Positions 8,113 through 17,168 of a DNA stretch of 64,000 bases are shown piece by piece. Positions within the stretch are counted from its first letter, which is position 1; each line of letters starts with the position of its first letter. Source of the DNA: Microvirga massiliensis (lineage in GTDB: Bacteria > Pseudomonadota > Alphaproteobacteria > Rhizobiales > Beijerinckiaceae); the NCBI RefSeq assembly GCF_001006805.1, contig NZ_LN811353.1, positions 177,765 through 241,764 of the forward strand. The letters run 5' to 3'. A model generated the notes under the pieces. It saw only the letters and a program-made list of their open reading frames with translations, did no database searches and was not told where the DNA came from. The translations under genes and the position numbers were made by a program.

Positions 8113-9343
8113 CTACGCGGCTTCCGCAGATTGAACTGCAGGCGGAAGGGTGGCGAGCCAGAGCGCAACCGCGAGTGCGGCGAGCAGCAGGGCGGAGACG
8201 AGGCCCGTAACGCCCCACCAGCCGGCCGACGACCAGAACAATCCGCCGATGGACCCGACGATGCTCGATCCGGCGTAATAGCAGAACAGGTAGAGGGCGG
8301 AGGCCTGGGCACGGCCGCGCTGCGCGCGGCGGCCGACCCAGCTGCTCGCGACCGAGTGGGCGCCGAAGAAGCCGAAAGTCGCGATGGCAATCCCGGCCAG
8401 GATCATCATAATCTGGCTGAAGGTCGTGACGGCGACGCCGGTCAGCATGATGACGATCATCGCCCAAAGGACTTTCCGGCGGCCCAGTCGTCCCGCCAGA
8501 TCGCCGACCCAGGTCGAGCTGGCCGTGCCGATGAGATAGACGACGAAGATCGCTCCGATGGCGGTCTGGCTGAATCCGTAGGGCGGGGCCGCAAGGCGAT
8601 AGCCGAGGTAATTGTAGACGGTCACGAAGGAGCCCATCAGCAGGAAGGATTCCGCGCACAGGCCGCAGAGGCCCGGATCCCGGATGTGATCCGTGAAGGA
8701 TCTCAGCTGGCTCGCCAGATTGGAGCGTCGCGGCCGGAAATTCACAGCCGAGGGGAGGCTGCGCCACGCCGCAATGGCGGCGACGAGCCCGAGCGCGCCG
8801 AGGCAACTCAGGGCGAAGCGCCAGGACCCGAAATCCGTCAGAAATCCGGTGACGAGACGACCGGCCATGCCGCCAATGGCATTGCCGCCGATGAAGAGTC
8901 CCATCGCAAGGCCGATCGACTTTGGATGCACCTCCTCGCTGACATAGGTCATTGCGACGGCCGGAAGCCCGCCGAGCGTCACTCCCATCAGAGCCCGGGC
9001 GAGCAGGAACCTGCCAGCTCGGCATGGCGACCGAGACGATGGTCAGAGTGGCCGAGGACATGAGGGACAGCACCATGACCGGCTTGCGCCCCCAGGCATC
9101 CGAGAGCGAGCCGGCGACCAGCATCGAGAAGGCGAGGAGCCCGGTCGTGAGCGACAGCGCAAGGCTGCTTTCGGCGGCACTGATCCGGAACTCCTCCGAG
9201 AATACTGGAAGCAGCGGCTGCACCGAATAGAGCGTAGCGAAGGTCACGAATCCCGCCGCGAAGAGCGCGAGGTTCATGCGGCGAAACGCGGGTGTGCCGC
9301 TTTCGAGCAGCCGTGGCGCCTCTTCTCGAATCTCCTGCATCAT
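8113..9343 (-). pseudogene. MFS transporter (YnfM-like), frameshifted
   Basis: The first part, starting at 9343, encodes helices 1-3 of a major facilitator (LYSVQPLLPVFSEEF, then GSLSDAWGRKPVMV). Near 9010 the frame breaks: the expected continuation FLLARALMGVTLGG is encoded in another frame, which stays open to the stop at 8113 and supplies the rest of the 12-helix protein. A one-base change right after MPSWQ explains the break. Joined, the product would be about 410 residues. It may be a real recent inactivation or a sequencing error, since both halves are otherwise well preserved. Confidence 0.8.
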
Positions 9344-9689
9344 GCGACTCGTTCGGGGCCCGTGAGACGGCAGCGACGTCGTGGGGATGCGCCGTCATGA
9401 ACTTCCGGACGGAGCCCGGCAAGGCCGCTGCGATCTTCAATGCACTCTGGGCAGGTCGGGTCCCGAAGTTATTGCGGGCCTTGCATTAACCCGATGGTAA
9501 CCATGTTGAGGCGTAATGGAGACGATGACGTTGCGTAACGAGCGTGACGTTACAGTCGGCTCCACTTCCGATCCGGCTCCTCGGCCTCACCGAGACCGCT
9601 TGCTCCTGGCGGTGGTGTGTCCGTGATGCCGGCTCCCCGTGTCGCCACTGTGGCGGAATCCGATGGACATTCGACAAGGGACGACGCGC
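9344..9689. other. Gap upstream of minD without minC
   Basis: 346 bp between the divergent MFS relic and minD. In most Rhizobiales minC lies here. I see no MinC-like reading frame on either strand, only an AT-richer patch near 9486-9560 that may carry the minDE promoter. Confidence 0.6.
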
Positions 9690-10496
9690 ATGGGGAAGGT
9701 TCTCGTTGTGACATCCGGCAAGGGGGGCGTCGGAAAGACGACGTCGACGGCCGCTCTCGGGGCTGCGCTGGCGCAGAACGGGCAGAAAGTCGCCGTCGTG
9801 GATTTCGACGTCGGTCTCCGGAATCTCGATTTGATCATGGGTGCGGAACGCCGCGTGGTCTTCGACCTGATCAATGTCGTTCAGGGCGACGCCAAGCTGG
9901 CGCAGGCCCTGATCCGCGACAAGCGCATCGACACGCTGTTTCTGCTTCCCGCCTCGCAGACCCGCGACAAGGACAGCCTGACCGAGGAGGGAGTCGCGAA
10001 GGTCATCGGCGAGTTGCGGGAGCAGTTCGACTGGGTGATTTGCGACAGCCCGGCCGGCATCGAGCGCGGTGCGCAACTCGCGATGCGTCACGCGGATGTC
10101 GCGGTCGTCGTGACGAACCCGGAAGTTTCGTCCGTTCGCGACTCCGACCGCATTGTCGGCGTGCTCGATTCCAAGACGGTGCGAGCCGAGAAAGGGGAGG
10201 TCGTCGAGAAGCATCTCCTCCTCACGCGCTACGATGGCTCGCGGGCCGAGCGCGGCGAGATGCTCAAGGTCGAGGACGTGCTGGACATCCTGTCTATTCC
10301 GCTTCTCGGCGTCGTGCCGGAGAGCCGGGAGGTGCTGCGCGCTTCGAATCTCGGGACCCCGGTCACCCTCGGAAGCCCCGGCAGCGCACCGGCCCAGGCC
10401 TATGAGGAGGCCGCTCGGCGCCTCCGAGGCGAGACCGTCACGACGAATACGGGTCGAGGTTTCCTGGGCAAGCTGTTCGGACGGAGGGCCGCATGA
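9690..10496 (+). CDS. minD: Septum-site-determining ATPase MinD
   Basis: Membrane-associated ATPase that places the division septum together with MinC and MinE. The 268-residue product starts with the ParA/MinD deviant Walker A motif KGGVGKTT (11-18), contains the conserved [14 protein letters not shown] and CDSPAGIE segments, and ends in a short amphipathic membrane-targeting helix ([10 protein letters not shown]). The ATG at 9690 has AAGGG nine bases upstream and gives the usual MinD length, unlike the longer frame from 9639. Its stop overlaps minE by 4 nt. minC is not adjacent. Confidence 0.97.
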   Translation: MGKVLVVTSGKGGVGKTTSTAALGAALAQNGQKVAVVDFDVGLRNLDLIMGAERRVVFDLINVVQGDAKLAQALIRDKRIDTLFLLPASQTRDKDSLTEEGVAKVIGELREQFDWVICDSPAGIERGAQLAMRHADVAVVVTNPEVSSVRDSDRIVGVLDSKTVRAEKGEVVEKHLLLTRYDGSRAERGEMLKVEDVLDILSIPLLGVVPESREVLRASNLGTPVTLGSPGSAPAQAYEEAARRLRGETVTTNTGRGFLGKLFGRRAA

Positions 10497-10753
10497 AACT
10501 TTGGAGCTTCTTTGGCCGGAGGGAATCAGCCCCGGTGGCTCGCGAGCGCCTCCAGATCCTGCTCGCGCACGAGCGCACGGCGGGCAGCGGTGAATCCGAC
10601 CTGGTTGCCCTCCTCCGGGAGGAGATCCTCGCCGTGATCGCCAAGCACCTGGCGGTCGAGCAGGACAACATCCAGATCAAGATGGACCGCGGTGCCTCGG
10701 TCTCGACGCTCGGGGTCGACATCGAGATCCCGATGCGGGTGGGGGTTGCTTGA
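10493..10753 (+). CDS. minE: Cell division topological specificity factor MinE
   Basis: An 86-residue regulator that stimulates MinD ATPase and drives Min oscillation. The N-terminal membrane and MinD-binding part (WSFFGRR, then LQILLAHER) is followed by the dimerisation domain with [13 protein letters not shown] and the closing LGVDIEIP. Length and pattern match the family. It overlaps minD by 4 nt (ATGA), so translation is probably coupled. A large hairpin follows. Confidence 0.96.
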   Translation: MKLWSFFGRRESAPVARERLQILLAHERTAGSGESDLVALLREEILAVIAKHLAVEQDNIQIKMDRGASVSTLGVDIEIPMRVGVA

Positions 10754-10788
10754 GGCATATAGCCTTCGCAGGAAAACCGCTCTCGCGG

Positions 10789-10824
10789 GAGAGATGGTGT
10801 GCGTAAAGCCGCACATCATCTCTC
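10789..10824. terminator. Hairpin shared by minE and the convergent GST gene
   Basis: A 15-bp stem (10789-10803 with 10810-10824, one G-U pair) with a 6-nt loop lies between the two convergent stop codons. It could end transcription from both sides, although U-runs are weak. Confidence 0.65.
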
Positions 10825-10849
10825 TTACGAGGCATCGGTCTGTCTGCCG

Positions 10850-11491
10850 TTATCCGAACTGAGGCGGTGTCTTCTGCATGGAGGGGCGCTGACTCATCGC
10901 CTCCCACCATTGGCGGAGGCCCGGTGTAGATGCGAGCAAACCTTCGGCATCGGGCGCCAGGACGAGATAAGCGAAGATCGGAGCCAGGAAGCAATCCGCG
11001 AGGCTGATGTCCTGTCCGGCGAGAAATGGGTTCGAGCCCTTCAGGCGCTCGAATTCCGACAGGCATAGTTGCACCATGCTCATCGAGGCTTGCACGATCG
11101 TCTCGTCGCCCTGGCCGCCCTGCATCGGCACGACGAGGCGCTGCCAGACGAGTTGCCTGATGATGGATCCATAGGCGTAGGAATCGATCACCGCGATGAT
11201 CTGATCCATGCGGGCTGCCTGCTTGGCGTCGGACGGTTGCAGGGACGGGCCCGAAAACACGCGATCGATGTAGCGGGAGATCGCGATGGTTTCGTAGAGC
11301 GAAAACCCGTCATGCTCGAAGGCAGGCACCTTGCCGAAAGGATGGCGCCTGGTGTGTTCCGCCCCCTGCGCCTCGCCGGCCATGATGTTGACGGGCTTCA
11401 ACTCGTAATCGACGCCCTTCTCCTCCAGCACGAGGCGAACGGTTCGCGTATAGGTGCTGAGGCTCGGTCCATAGACGATCGGCTTTGCCAC
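10850..11491 (-). CDS. Glutathione S-transferase family protein
   Basis: A 213-residue GST-fold protein. The thioredoxin-like N domain begins KPIVYGPSLSTYTRTVRLVLEEKG and includes the glutathione-contacting GKVPAFEHDGFSLYETIAISRYID stretch (as split motifs GKVPAF, then ESxAI-like ETIAI). The helical C domain contains SLADCFLAPIFAYL. It probably conjugates or reduces an electrophile with glutathione. The GTG at 11491 was chosen because a strong GGGAGGA site lies five bases upstream, whereas the longer frame from 11572 has none. The gene is monocistronic and convergent with minDE. Confidence 0.88.
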   Translation of the reverse strand: MAKPIVYGPSLSTYTRTVRLVLEEKGVDYELKPVNIMAGEAQGAEHTRRHPFGKVPAFEHDGFSLYETIAISRYIDRVFSGPSLQPSDAKQAARMDQIIAVIDSYAYGSIIRQLVWQRLVVPMQGGQGDETIVQASMSMVQLCLSEFERLKGSNPFLAGQDISLADCFLAPIFAYLVLAPDAEGLLASTPGLRQWWEAMSQRPSMQKTPPQFG

Positions 11492-11696
11492 GAGTTCCTC
11501 CCTTGCCGTGATCGGATCTTGCCTGTGGGGCATACCCGACGGTCGGGAGTGTAGTGCGATGGCCGCGATCACGCTACGGCATCTGTGCGGAGATGATCTA
11601 CTAAGCGCCGGGCCTCGATGTTCTGCTGAGCCGACCGGCTGAGATCAGTGCCACTCGGGAGACGAGTCACGCCCGAGGGCGAACGGACCCACTGCC

Positions 11697-11830
11697 GTCC
11701 TTGCGAGCCGCAGGCGTGATGCACTGCCCGTTCCAGCGCCTCACCGTCTTTGCGAGCCGCAGGCGAAGCAATCTACCCGTCGTCCGATTCGCTCCTGGAT
11801 GGCTTCGCTCTGCTCGCCATGACGGAGCAC
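11697..11830. repeat. Palindromic extragenic repeat cluster
   Basis: The gap between the GST gene and dctM carries two copies of GCGAGCCGCAGGCG and an inverted partner (GGCTTCGCTCTGCTCGCCATGAC-like), making an imperfect palindrome. Related copies occur near 34.85 and 56.15 kb. Nothing else is visible from 11492 to 11865. Confidence 0.65.
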
Positions 11831-11865
11831 CTCACTGCAGGCGTGCGATCCGTCCTGAGCGCCTC

Positions 11866-13146
11866 TCACGACAGCAGGTGCGGCAGGAAGAGCGCGACCT
11901 GCGGCACGAACAGGATGAGCAGCATGACCGCGATCATCACGGCAAGGAACGCCGTGAGGTAACCGAATGAATCCGACATCGGAATCCGGCCCACGCGACA
12001 GGCTGCCATCAGGTCGATGCCGAGGGGCGGCGTGTTGGCGCCGATGGCGAGATTGAGCGTCAGCAGAATGCCGAAATAGACCGGATCGATCCGGTAATGC
12101 TGCATGATCGGAACGAAGACGGGCGCGAGGATGAGAATGATCGCGATTGTCTCCATGAACATGCCGAGGAGGAGCAGGATGAGCATCATCAGGAGAAGGG
12201 CGACGGTCGCGCTGTCCGTGAAAGTGCCGATGAACTCCACCATGTACTGGGGCACCTGTTCGGCGGCGAGAATCCAGCCGAAGAGGCTGGCGGTTGCGAT
12301 AACGAACAGAATGCTGCCGGTCGCCTCGGTCGCCTGCTTGAGCTGCTCGACGATGATCTTCAAGCTGAGTGCGCGATAGATCAGGCCGCCAACCACCAAG
12401 GCGTAGGCGACGGCGACGCCAGCCGCCTCGGTCGGTGTGAACAGGCCGCCGCGAATGCCCCCGACGATGATCACCGGCGCAAGAAGGGCGAGCCAGGCGC
12501 TGCCGAGTGCCTGTCTCAGCTCCCGCCAGGAGAATGCCTCGCCGCCGCGCCAGTCATTCTTCCTGGCGATGATGTAAGCCACGACCATGAGGCCGAGTCC
12601 GGTCAGGATGCCAGGCACGATGCCGGCCACGAAAAGCTGGCCGATCGAGGTGTTCGTCGCCGTCCCGTAGACGATCATCACGATGCTCGGCGGAATGACC
12701 GTGCCGAGCGATCCGGCGCAGCCGAGCAGGGCACAGGAAAAGCCCGGGTCGTAACCGCGCTCGCGCATGGCCGGGAGCATCATCGTACCGATGGCGACGA
12801 CGTCTGCAACGCCCGATCCCGACAGGGCGCCGAAGAGCATCGCTCCCATTACGGTAACGAGAGCCAGACCGCCGGTCGTGCGCCCGACGATCGCGCTGCA
12901 CAGCCGCACGATCCGCGGCGTCAGATCGCCATGCAGGAGAAGCAATCCGGCGAGCAGAAACAGAGGGATCGCGAGCAACGTGAACGAGTCGATCCCGGCG
13001 ACCATGCGCTGGGCGACGAGGATGATGGGCGCAAGATCGGAAAAGAAGAGATAGCCCGCGGATGCGAGACCGAGCGCAACCGCGATCGGGACGTCGATGA
13101 CGACGAGGACCGTGAACAGGCCGAGAAGAAGAACGAGACCATTCAC
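11866..13146 (-). CDS. dctM: TRAP transporter large permease (DctM-type)
   Basis: A 426-residue inner-membrane protein with about 12-13 helices, the TRAP large subunit that moves the substrate with sodium. Typical segments are PIAVALGLASAGYLF near the N terminus, LSGSGVADVVAIGTMMLPAM (the conserved SGS/A loop) and LGMFMETIAIILILAPVFVPI. It is the last gene of dctP-cupin-dctQ-dctM, 82 nt after dctQ. The substrate is not readable from this subunit. TRAP systems usually carry organic acids. Confidence 0.95.
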   Translation of the reverse strand: MNGLVLLLGLFTVLVVIDVPIAVALGLASAGYLFFSDLAPIILVAQRMVAGIDSFTLLAIPLFLLAGLLLLHGDLTPRIVRLCSAIVGRTTGGLALVTVMGAMLFGALSGSGVADVVAIGTMMLPAMRERGYDPGFSCALLGCAGSLGTVIPPSIVMIVYGTATNTSIGQLFVAGIVPGILTGLGLMVVAYIIARKNDWRGGEAFSWRELRQALGSAWLALLAPVIIVGGIRGGLFTPTEAAGVAVAYALVVGGLIYRALSLKIIVEQLKQATEATGSILFVIATASLFGWILAAEQVPQYMVEFIGTFTDSATVALLLMMLILLLLGMFMETIAIILILAPVFVPIMQHYRIDPVYFGILLTLNLAIGANTPPLGIDLMAACRVGRIPMSDSFGYLTAFLAVMIAVMLLILFVPQVALFLPHLLS

Positions 13147-13228
13147 GGAATCAGCATCCGGAATAAGCGTGCCGCGAAGCGCGGCGGCAGCTGTGAATCA
13201 CGACTCGGAAACTTTCGGTAGGGGATAC

Positions 13229-13711
13229 TTAGCGTCTTGGAAGCGCGATCAGCGCGATGATGCACGAGAGAGCAGCACCGACGGGCAGCGCGAGATACAT
13301 CCACGCCACGGGAATTTGCAGGGAGGTCGTCAGCGAATTCCAGGTGCGTGACGTCAGGTCCCAACCCGTCCAGGCGACGACGGCCATGAAGCCGATCGTG
13401 CAGAGGTCCGCCAGCATCGAGATAACCGATCGGGCGCGCTCATGGCGGACGATCAGGGGCAGGAGGCCCGCCGAAAGATGCGAGCGGCGGACCGTCGAGA
13501 CGACGACGCCGAGGAACGTGACCCAGATGAGCAGAAGGCGCGGCACCTCTTCTGCCCAGGGTGGTGTCCGATGGAGCAGAAAACGCATCGCAACGGTGTA
13601 GATGACCGTTGCGGAGAACAAGGCGACGCCGATCGAGCCGATCGCCAGCGTCGTCTGCTCGATCAGGCGTTCGAGCCGCGTGAATTCATGCCCCGGTTCC
13701 GGCTCGGCCAT
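13229..13711 (-). CDS. dctQ: TRAP transporter small permease (DctQ-type)
   Basis: A 160-residue, four-helix protein of the DctQ family, the partner of DctM. It has the conserved WAEEVPRLLLIWVTFLG stretch near the second helix and a typical last helix (PVGAALSCIIALIALP). The ATG at 13711 was chosen because GGAGG lies just upstream. The preceding cupin gene overlaps it by 26 nt, which supports cotranscription. Confidence 0.92.
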   Translation of the reverse strand: MAEPEPGHEFTRLERLIEQTTLAIGSIGVALFSATVIYTVAMRFLLHRTPPWAEEVPRLLLIWVTFLGVVVSTVRRSHLSAGLLPLIVRHERARSVISMLADLCTIGFMAVVAWTGWDLTSRTWNSLTTSLQIPVAWMYLALPVGAALSCIIALIALPRR

Positions 13712-14078
13712 CTCCACCTCCAGCCACGCAGAGCATGCACTCGTCGCAATAGGCCGAGACCACGACCCATTCCTCGGACAACACCTCGACGATGTGATCG
13801 GTCCCAGGCGGGATGCGAACGGCCGTTCCAGGAACCAGACGGTAGCGTTGATCCCCGACCCGAAGTTCGGCCTCGCCCTCGAGAGTGAGCGTGACCTCGT
13901 CGCGCGGGTGCGTGTGAGGGAGACTCATGGCTCCCTTCTTGCCGCGCACGACCGCGAACTTGATGAAGCCCTCGCCCCGTGCGGCCGGTGAGAAGATCAC
14001 CTGCCGCTGGAAGTCGAAGAGTTTTTCGACCGGAACGTTGTCGAGATGGACAACCTCGGCCTGGCGCTGCCCGGGCAT
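13686..14078 (-). CDS. Cupin-domain protein inside the TRAP operon
   Basis: A 130-residue single-domain cupin. The first metal-binding motif is visible as LPHTHPRDEVTLTLEG, and the second as IPPGTDHIVEVLSEEW. The C terminus has a CDECMLC cluster that could bind metal or form disulfides. Its ATG overlaps the dctP stop by 1 nt and its stop overlaps dctQ, so it is translated with the transporter. A role as an enzyme (isomerase or dioxygenase) or sensor for the carried substrate is an inference from position only. Confidence 0.85.
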   Translation of the reverse strand: MPGQRQAEVVHLDNVPVEKLFDFQRQVIFSPAARGEGFIKFAVVRGKKGAMSLPHTHPRDEVTLTLEGEAELRVGDQRYRLVPGTAVRIPPGTDHIVEVLSEEWVVVSAYCDECMLCVAGGGDGRAGTGA

Positions 14079-15067
14079 CACTGGCGATACTTGTTCAGGA
14101 GAGACATGAGCTCGGGCCCGTAGACTGCCTCCTGGCTCTTCCACACCGGCTGGACCGCGGCCACGAAGGGCGCCGTATCGACCTTGTTGATTGCCATGCC
14201 CTTGCCCTCGAGCTTCTGGATGAAGTCGGCGTCCGATTCCGTGATCATGCGGCGCTGCTCGTCACGCCACTTTGCGGCGGCTGCCCGGACGATCTTCTGG
14301 TCGTCCGGTCCGATGCGGTTCCACACGGATTGAGACACGACCAGACAGGCCGCGCCCCAGACGTGGCCCGTCAGCGACAGGTATTTCTGGACCTCGAAGA
14401 AGGACGAGCCGTAGATGATCGAGAGCGGGTTCTCCTGGGCGTCGAACACGCCCTGCTGCAGGGCCGAATAGAGTTCGCCGAAGGCCAGCGGCGCGGGCTC
14501 TGCTCCGAGCGCCACGAAGGTGTCGAGGCGGACCTTGTCGGGCGTCACCCGGATCTTCAGCCCCTTCAGGTCCTCGGGCTTATTGATCGGCTGCTTGTTG
14601 TTGGTGACGTGGCGATAGCCGTTCTCCCACCAGCTCAGGACGACGATGTTCTTGGAGAGGAGAAGCTTGTCGAGCGCCGCACCGAGCTCGCCGTCGAAGG
14701 CCGCGAAGGCCTTCTCGCGAGTCGGCCAGGCATAGGGGAGCTCGACGATGCCCATCTTGGGCTCGATCGGCTGGAACGAGCCGCTTCCGATCACGCCGGC
14801 CTGAACGGTGCCGATCTGAAGCCCCTCGACCACCTCGCGTTCGCTGCCGAGCTGACCTCCGGAAAAGACCTGGATGTTGACGCGTCCCTGCGTCTCGCGC
14901 GCAACCTGCTCGGCAAAGCCTTTGGCTGCGACATGCCAGCTATGGCTGTCCGACAGCACGTGGCCCAAGCGGATCGTCACGGGCTTGGACTGGGCGGCTG
15001 CCTCGCCCGCAGCGAGGCCAATTGCAAGCGCGCCGCATGCAGCGGCTATGAAGGAACGACGAAGCAT
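14078..15067 (-). CDS. dctP: TRAP transporter periplasmic substrate-binding protein (DctP-type)
   Basis: A 329-residue exported binding protein that captures the substrate for DctQM. A signal peptide (LRRSFIAAACGALAIGLAAG, cut after AAAQ) is followed by the DctP domain, with the conserved IRLGHVLSDSHSWH start and the motif LKGLKIRVTPDK where the conserved arginine binds the substrate carboxylate. The ATG at 15067 was preferred because the signal peptide begins there. First gene of the operon. No promoter motif stands out. Confidence 0.95.
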   Translation of the reverse strand: MLRRSFIAAACGALAIGLAAGEAAAQSKPVTIRLGHVLSDSHSWHVAAKGFAEQVARETQGRVNIQVFSGGQLGSEREVVEGLQIGTVQAGVIGSGSFQPIEPKMGIVELPYAWPTREKAFAAFDGELGAALDKLLLSKNIVVLSWWENGYRHVTNNKQPINKPEDLKGLKIRVTPDKVRLDTFVALGAEPAPLAFGELYSALQQGVFDAQENPLSIIYGSSFFEVQKYLSLTGHVWGAACLVVSQSVWNRIGPDDQKIVRAAAAKWRDEQRRMITESDADFIQKLEGKGMAINKVDTAPFVAAVQPVWKSQEAVYGPELMSLLNKYRQ

Positions 15068-15270
15068 CTTCTGGATCTCTGGTCCGGTCTGGGCGCCGGT
15101 TGGGATGGTGGGACGGGCCCTTTTAGCCGACTTCCGGCGTGATGCCAGGGGCAAACGGAAGGTGTGAATCCATGCTTGGGCATTGTCCGCGGAGGAGTGA
15201 GCCTGCGGCAAGTTGTATTCCGAATCTTGGGAATTCCGGGGTGGCGCGCGGCCTGTAGCCCGTCCGGAAG

Positions 15271-15853
15271 ATGGCGACGCGGGCCATTCGGCAGCGTTTT
15301 GCGGTGCTCGTTCCGGTTCTCGACGAGGGCGGCCCCGCTCTCGCCCATGGCAGTCGAGGCGTCGGCGGCGCTAACCATGACAGAACCAAGCGGTGAGGCG
15401 CGCGATTGGTCTGGCGCGCGGCACCATCGGGCGGATCCGGCACCCAAGTGGGCCGGCAAGCCGCTGACCACACGGGATCCACCCCTGCTGACAGCGATGG
15501 CTCGAACGGGTCGCGGGCGCGCCTTTGGAAGCTGGATCTGCAAAGGTTGGTCGATCACCTGATGGCCGGCCAGCGTCTGCCATCTGCTGTCCAGCGCCTC
15601 AAAGCGGAACAGGATCGAGTACTGCCTGTTCGGGCTCGCCACCGGCAGCTCGAGTGACAGGCCGCTGATCAGCCATCAGGTGATCGCGCGGATGATCGCC
15701 GCGAGCGCTACCGAAATCGGTCCGACGGTGCATTGTGCACCCGACGCCAGCCTCTATCCGGCCGGCCTCATCGTCTCGGAGCGCGTTATGGTCGGTGTCC
15801 ATCTCACCCGTCACGATTTTCCCGGGGAATGGAAATATGCCATCTCGCCGAGA
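15271..15853 (+). pseudogene. ISAzo13-family transposase, internally deleted relic
   Basis: Three separate frames read like parts of one ISAzo13-type transposase. From 15271: IRQRFAVLVPVLDE, then in another frame RRAIGLARGTIGRIR, the N-terminal helix-turn-helix region. Near 15470-15500: KPLTTRDPPLLTAM. From about 15565 onward: VCHLLSSASKRNRIEYCLFG, then RPLISHQVIARMIAA, and LTRHDFPGEWKYAISPR close to the family's C terminus. The DDE catalytic middle is missing and several frameshifts and stops are present, so the copy is dead. Terminal inverted repeats were not found. Confidence 0.75.
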
Positions 15854-16176
15854 ACCTCCTCATCGAAACAGCAATTTCGGGACAAGCCCCAAGGCAGCGG
15901 GATGGATGAGCACTGCGCTTTCGGTATCGAGGGCCGTACATGTGCCGGCGCTTCCTTGGTGCTCCTCTGGGCTGGGAGCGATGGCGCCTTGTATTCGCCC
16001 CATTGGATCGCTACATAGCATTTATCGACTTTTGGCCGGACAATTGGGCCGTTACGCCTTGGCATGCCGGGCGCACGTTCAGACGCTCTTCCCAAACATC
16101 GACAAACCCGAGTTTGAGGTCGTGCATTCGCACACCGTGAGCTCACGTGCAGTCATGCATAGCCAAGGATACTCCC
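15854..16176. other. Leader region upstream of the cold-shock gene
   Basis: 323 bp without a supportable gene. Cold-shock genes often carry a long structured 5' leader, and part of this gap may be one. No defined motif was recognised. Confidence 0.4.
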
Positions 16177-16386
16177 ATGAATACGGGCACCGTGAAATTC
16201 TACAACGATCAAAGAGGCTTCGGCTTCATCCAGCCTGATAATGGCAGCAAGGACGTGTTCGTCCACGCGACGGCGCTCGAGCGCGCCGGCCTGCGTGGCC
16301 TCGTCGAGGGCCAGAAGGTCGCTTTCGATACCCAGGAAGACCGCCGCACAGGCAAGGTCGCCGTCAACAACATCCAGACGGCCTGA
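16177..16386 (+). CDS. cspA: Cold-shock protein (CspA family)
   Basis: A 69-residue single cold-shock domain that binds single-stranded RNA and DNA and melts RNA structure. Both RNA-binding motifs are present: RGFGFI (RNP1) and DVFVH (RNP2). The start TGTVKFYN is typical. The ATG at 16177 has CAAGGA upstream and removes a spurious ten-residue extension from 16147. A terminator and then infA follow. This pairing suggests a role in keeping translation going in the cold. Confidence 0.96.
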   Translation: MNTGTVKFYNDQRGFGFIQPDNGSKDVFVHATALERAGLRGLVEGQKVAFDTQEDRRTGKVAVNNIQTA

Positions 16387-16429
16387 CTTCGATCACACGC
16401 AAGCGGTGTGGTGCGCCACGCCGCTTGGC

Positions 16430-16462
16430 AAAGCCGCCCTCCGAGCGGCTTTTTGTTTTTTT
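16430..16462 (+). terminator. Rho-independent terminator between cspA and infA
   Basis: An 8-bp stem (16430-16437 with 16445-16452), a 7-nt loop and a long T-rich tail. It may attenuate rather than fully separate infA from cspA. Confidence 0.9.
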
Positions 16463-16480
16463 CAACATGGAGCACTTGCA

Positions 16481-16753
16481 ATGGCCAAGGAAGAATTAAT
16501 CACGTTCGAGGGTGAGGTCAGCGAAATCCTGCCGGATGCTCGCTATCGCGTGAGGCTGGAGAGCGGCCACGAGATCGTTGCCTACACCGCAGGAAAGATG
16601 AAGAAGAACCGCATCAAGACGCTCGCGGGTGATCGCGTGACCGTCGAGATGTCGCCTTATGATCTCGACAAGGGCAGGCTTATCTTCCGTCACAAGGATA
16701 GCGGATCCGGAGGTCCCCGTCCGGTGCGTCGCCCGCAGTTTCGCCGCCGGTAA
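16481..16753 (+). CDS. infA: Translation initiation factor IF-1
   Basis: IF-1 binds the ribosomal A site during initiation. The 90-residue product is one S1/OB domain with the usual [18 protein letters not shown] start, [15 protein letters not shown] and [21 protein letters not shown]. It is longer than the 72-residue standard because of a basic, disordered tail ([11 protein letters not shown]) that could add RNA contacts. Such extended second copies occur beside cold-shock genes in some Rhizobiales. The ATG at 16481 begins exactly at the conserved start. Confidence 0.95.
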   Translation: MAKEELITFEGEVSEILPDARYRVRLESGHEIVAYTAGKMKKNRIKTLAGDRVTVEMSPYDLDKGRLIFRHKDSGSGGPRPVRRPQFRRR

Positions 16754-16796
16754 CTGGTATCCCGGCCGGATGAACTCAGCCGAGCAAAGGTTGGTA

Positions 16797-17060
16797 ATGC
16801 CCGAGAAGACCTGGACGTTTGAAGCTGGCGATCGAGTGCCGGAGTGGCTGATGCGTCAAACCAATTGCCTGTTGCGGTTTCATCGTGATGCGATTGTCGT
16901 CGAGAGAAACAGGGAGTTCCAGATCTATCCGGTCAGCGTCATGAACGCTGACGACACGATGGTATTCGCTGAAATCATAGACCAGCAACGTGATGCAGAA
17001 GTTCAGCAGGTTCTCCCAATCAGGGCCCATACGGCTCCCAGATCGATCTCTCTGAACTGA
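16797..17060 (+). CDS. Hypothetical protein
   Basis: An unrecognised 87-residue soluble protein beginning MPEKTWTFEAGDRVPEWLM. It has alternating beta-like segments (IVVERNREFQIYPVSVM, then TMVFAEIIDQQ) and no membrane helix. The ATG at 16797 has AAAGG six bases upstream. An ATG at 16770 is possible. It starts 43 nt after infA and ends just before the acyltransferase gene, so it may be cotranscribed with either. Confidence 0.5.
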   Translation: MPEKTWTFEAGDRVPEWLMRQTNCLLRFHRDAIVVERNREFQIYPVSVMNADDTMVFAEIIDQQRDAEVQQVLPIRAHTAPRSISLN

Positions 17061-17168
17061 CCGGTGAGATGTGACGAGCCGCCAGCAGGTTGCTGCACTT
17101 GCTCGGGCGCGACATGCCTGATCAGGCCGCATGCGGCCAACAATTCCTCCGAAGAGAAGCAATACGCA

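Noticed and set aside
8044..9063. 339-codon plus-strand frame
   Set aside because: Antisense to the MFS relic, whose minus-strand reading shows clear membrane helices.
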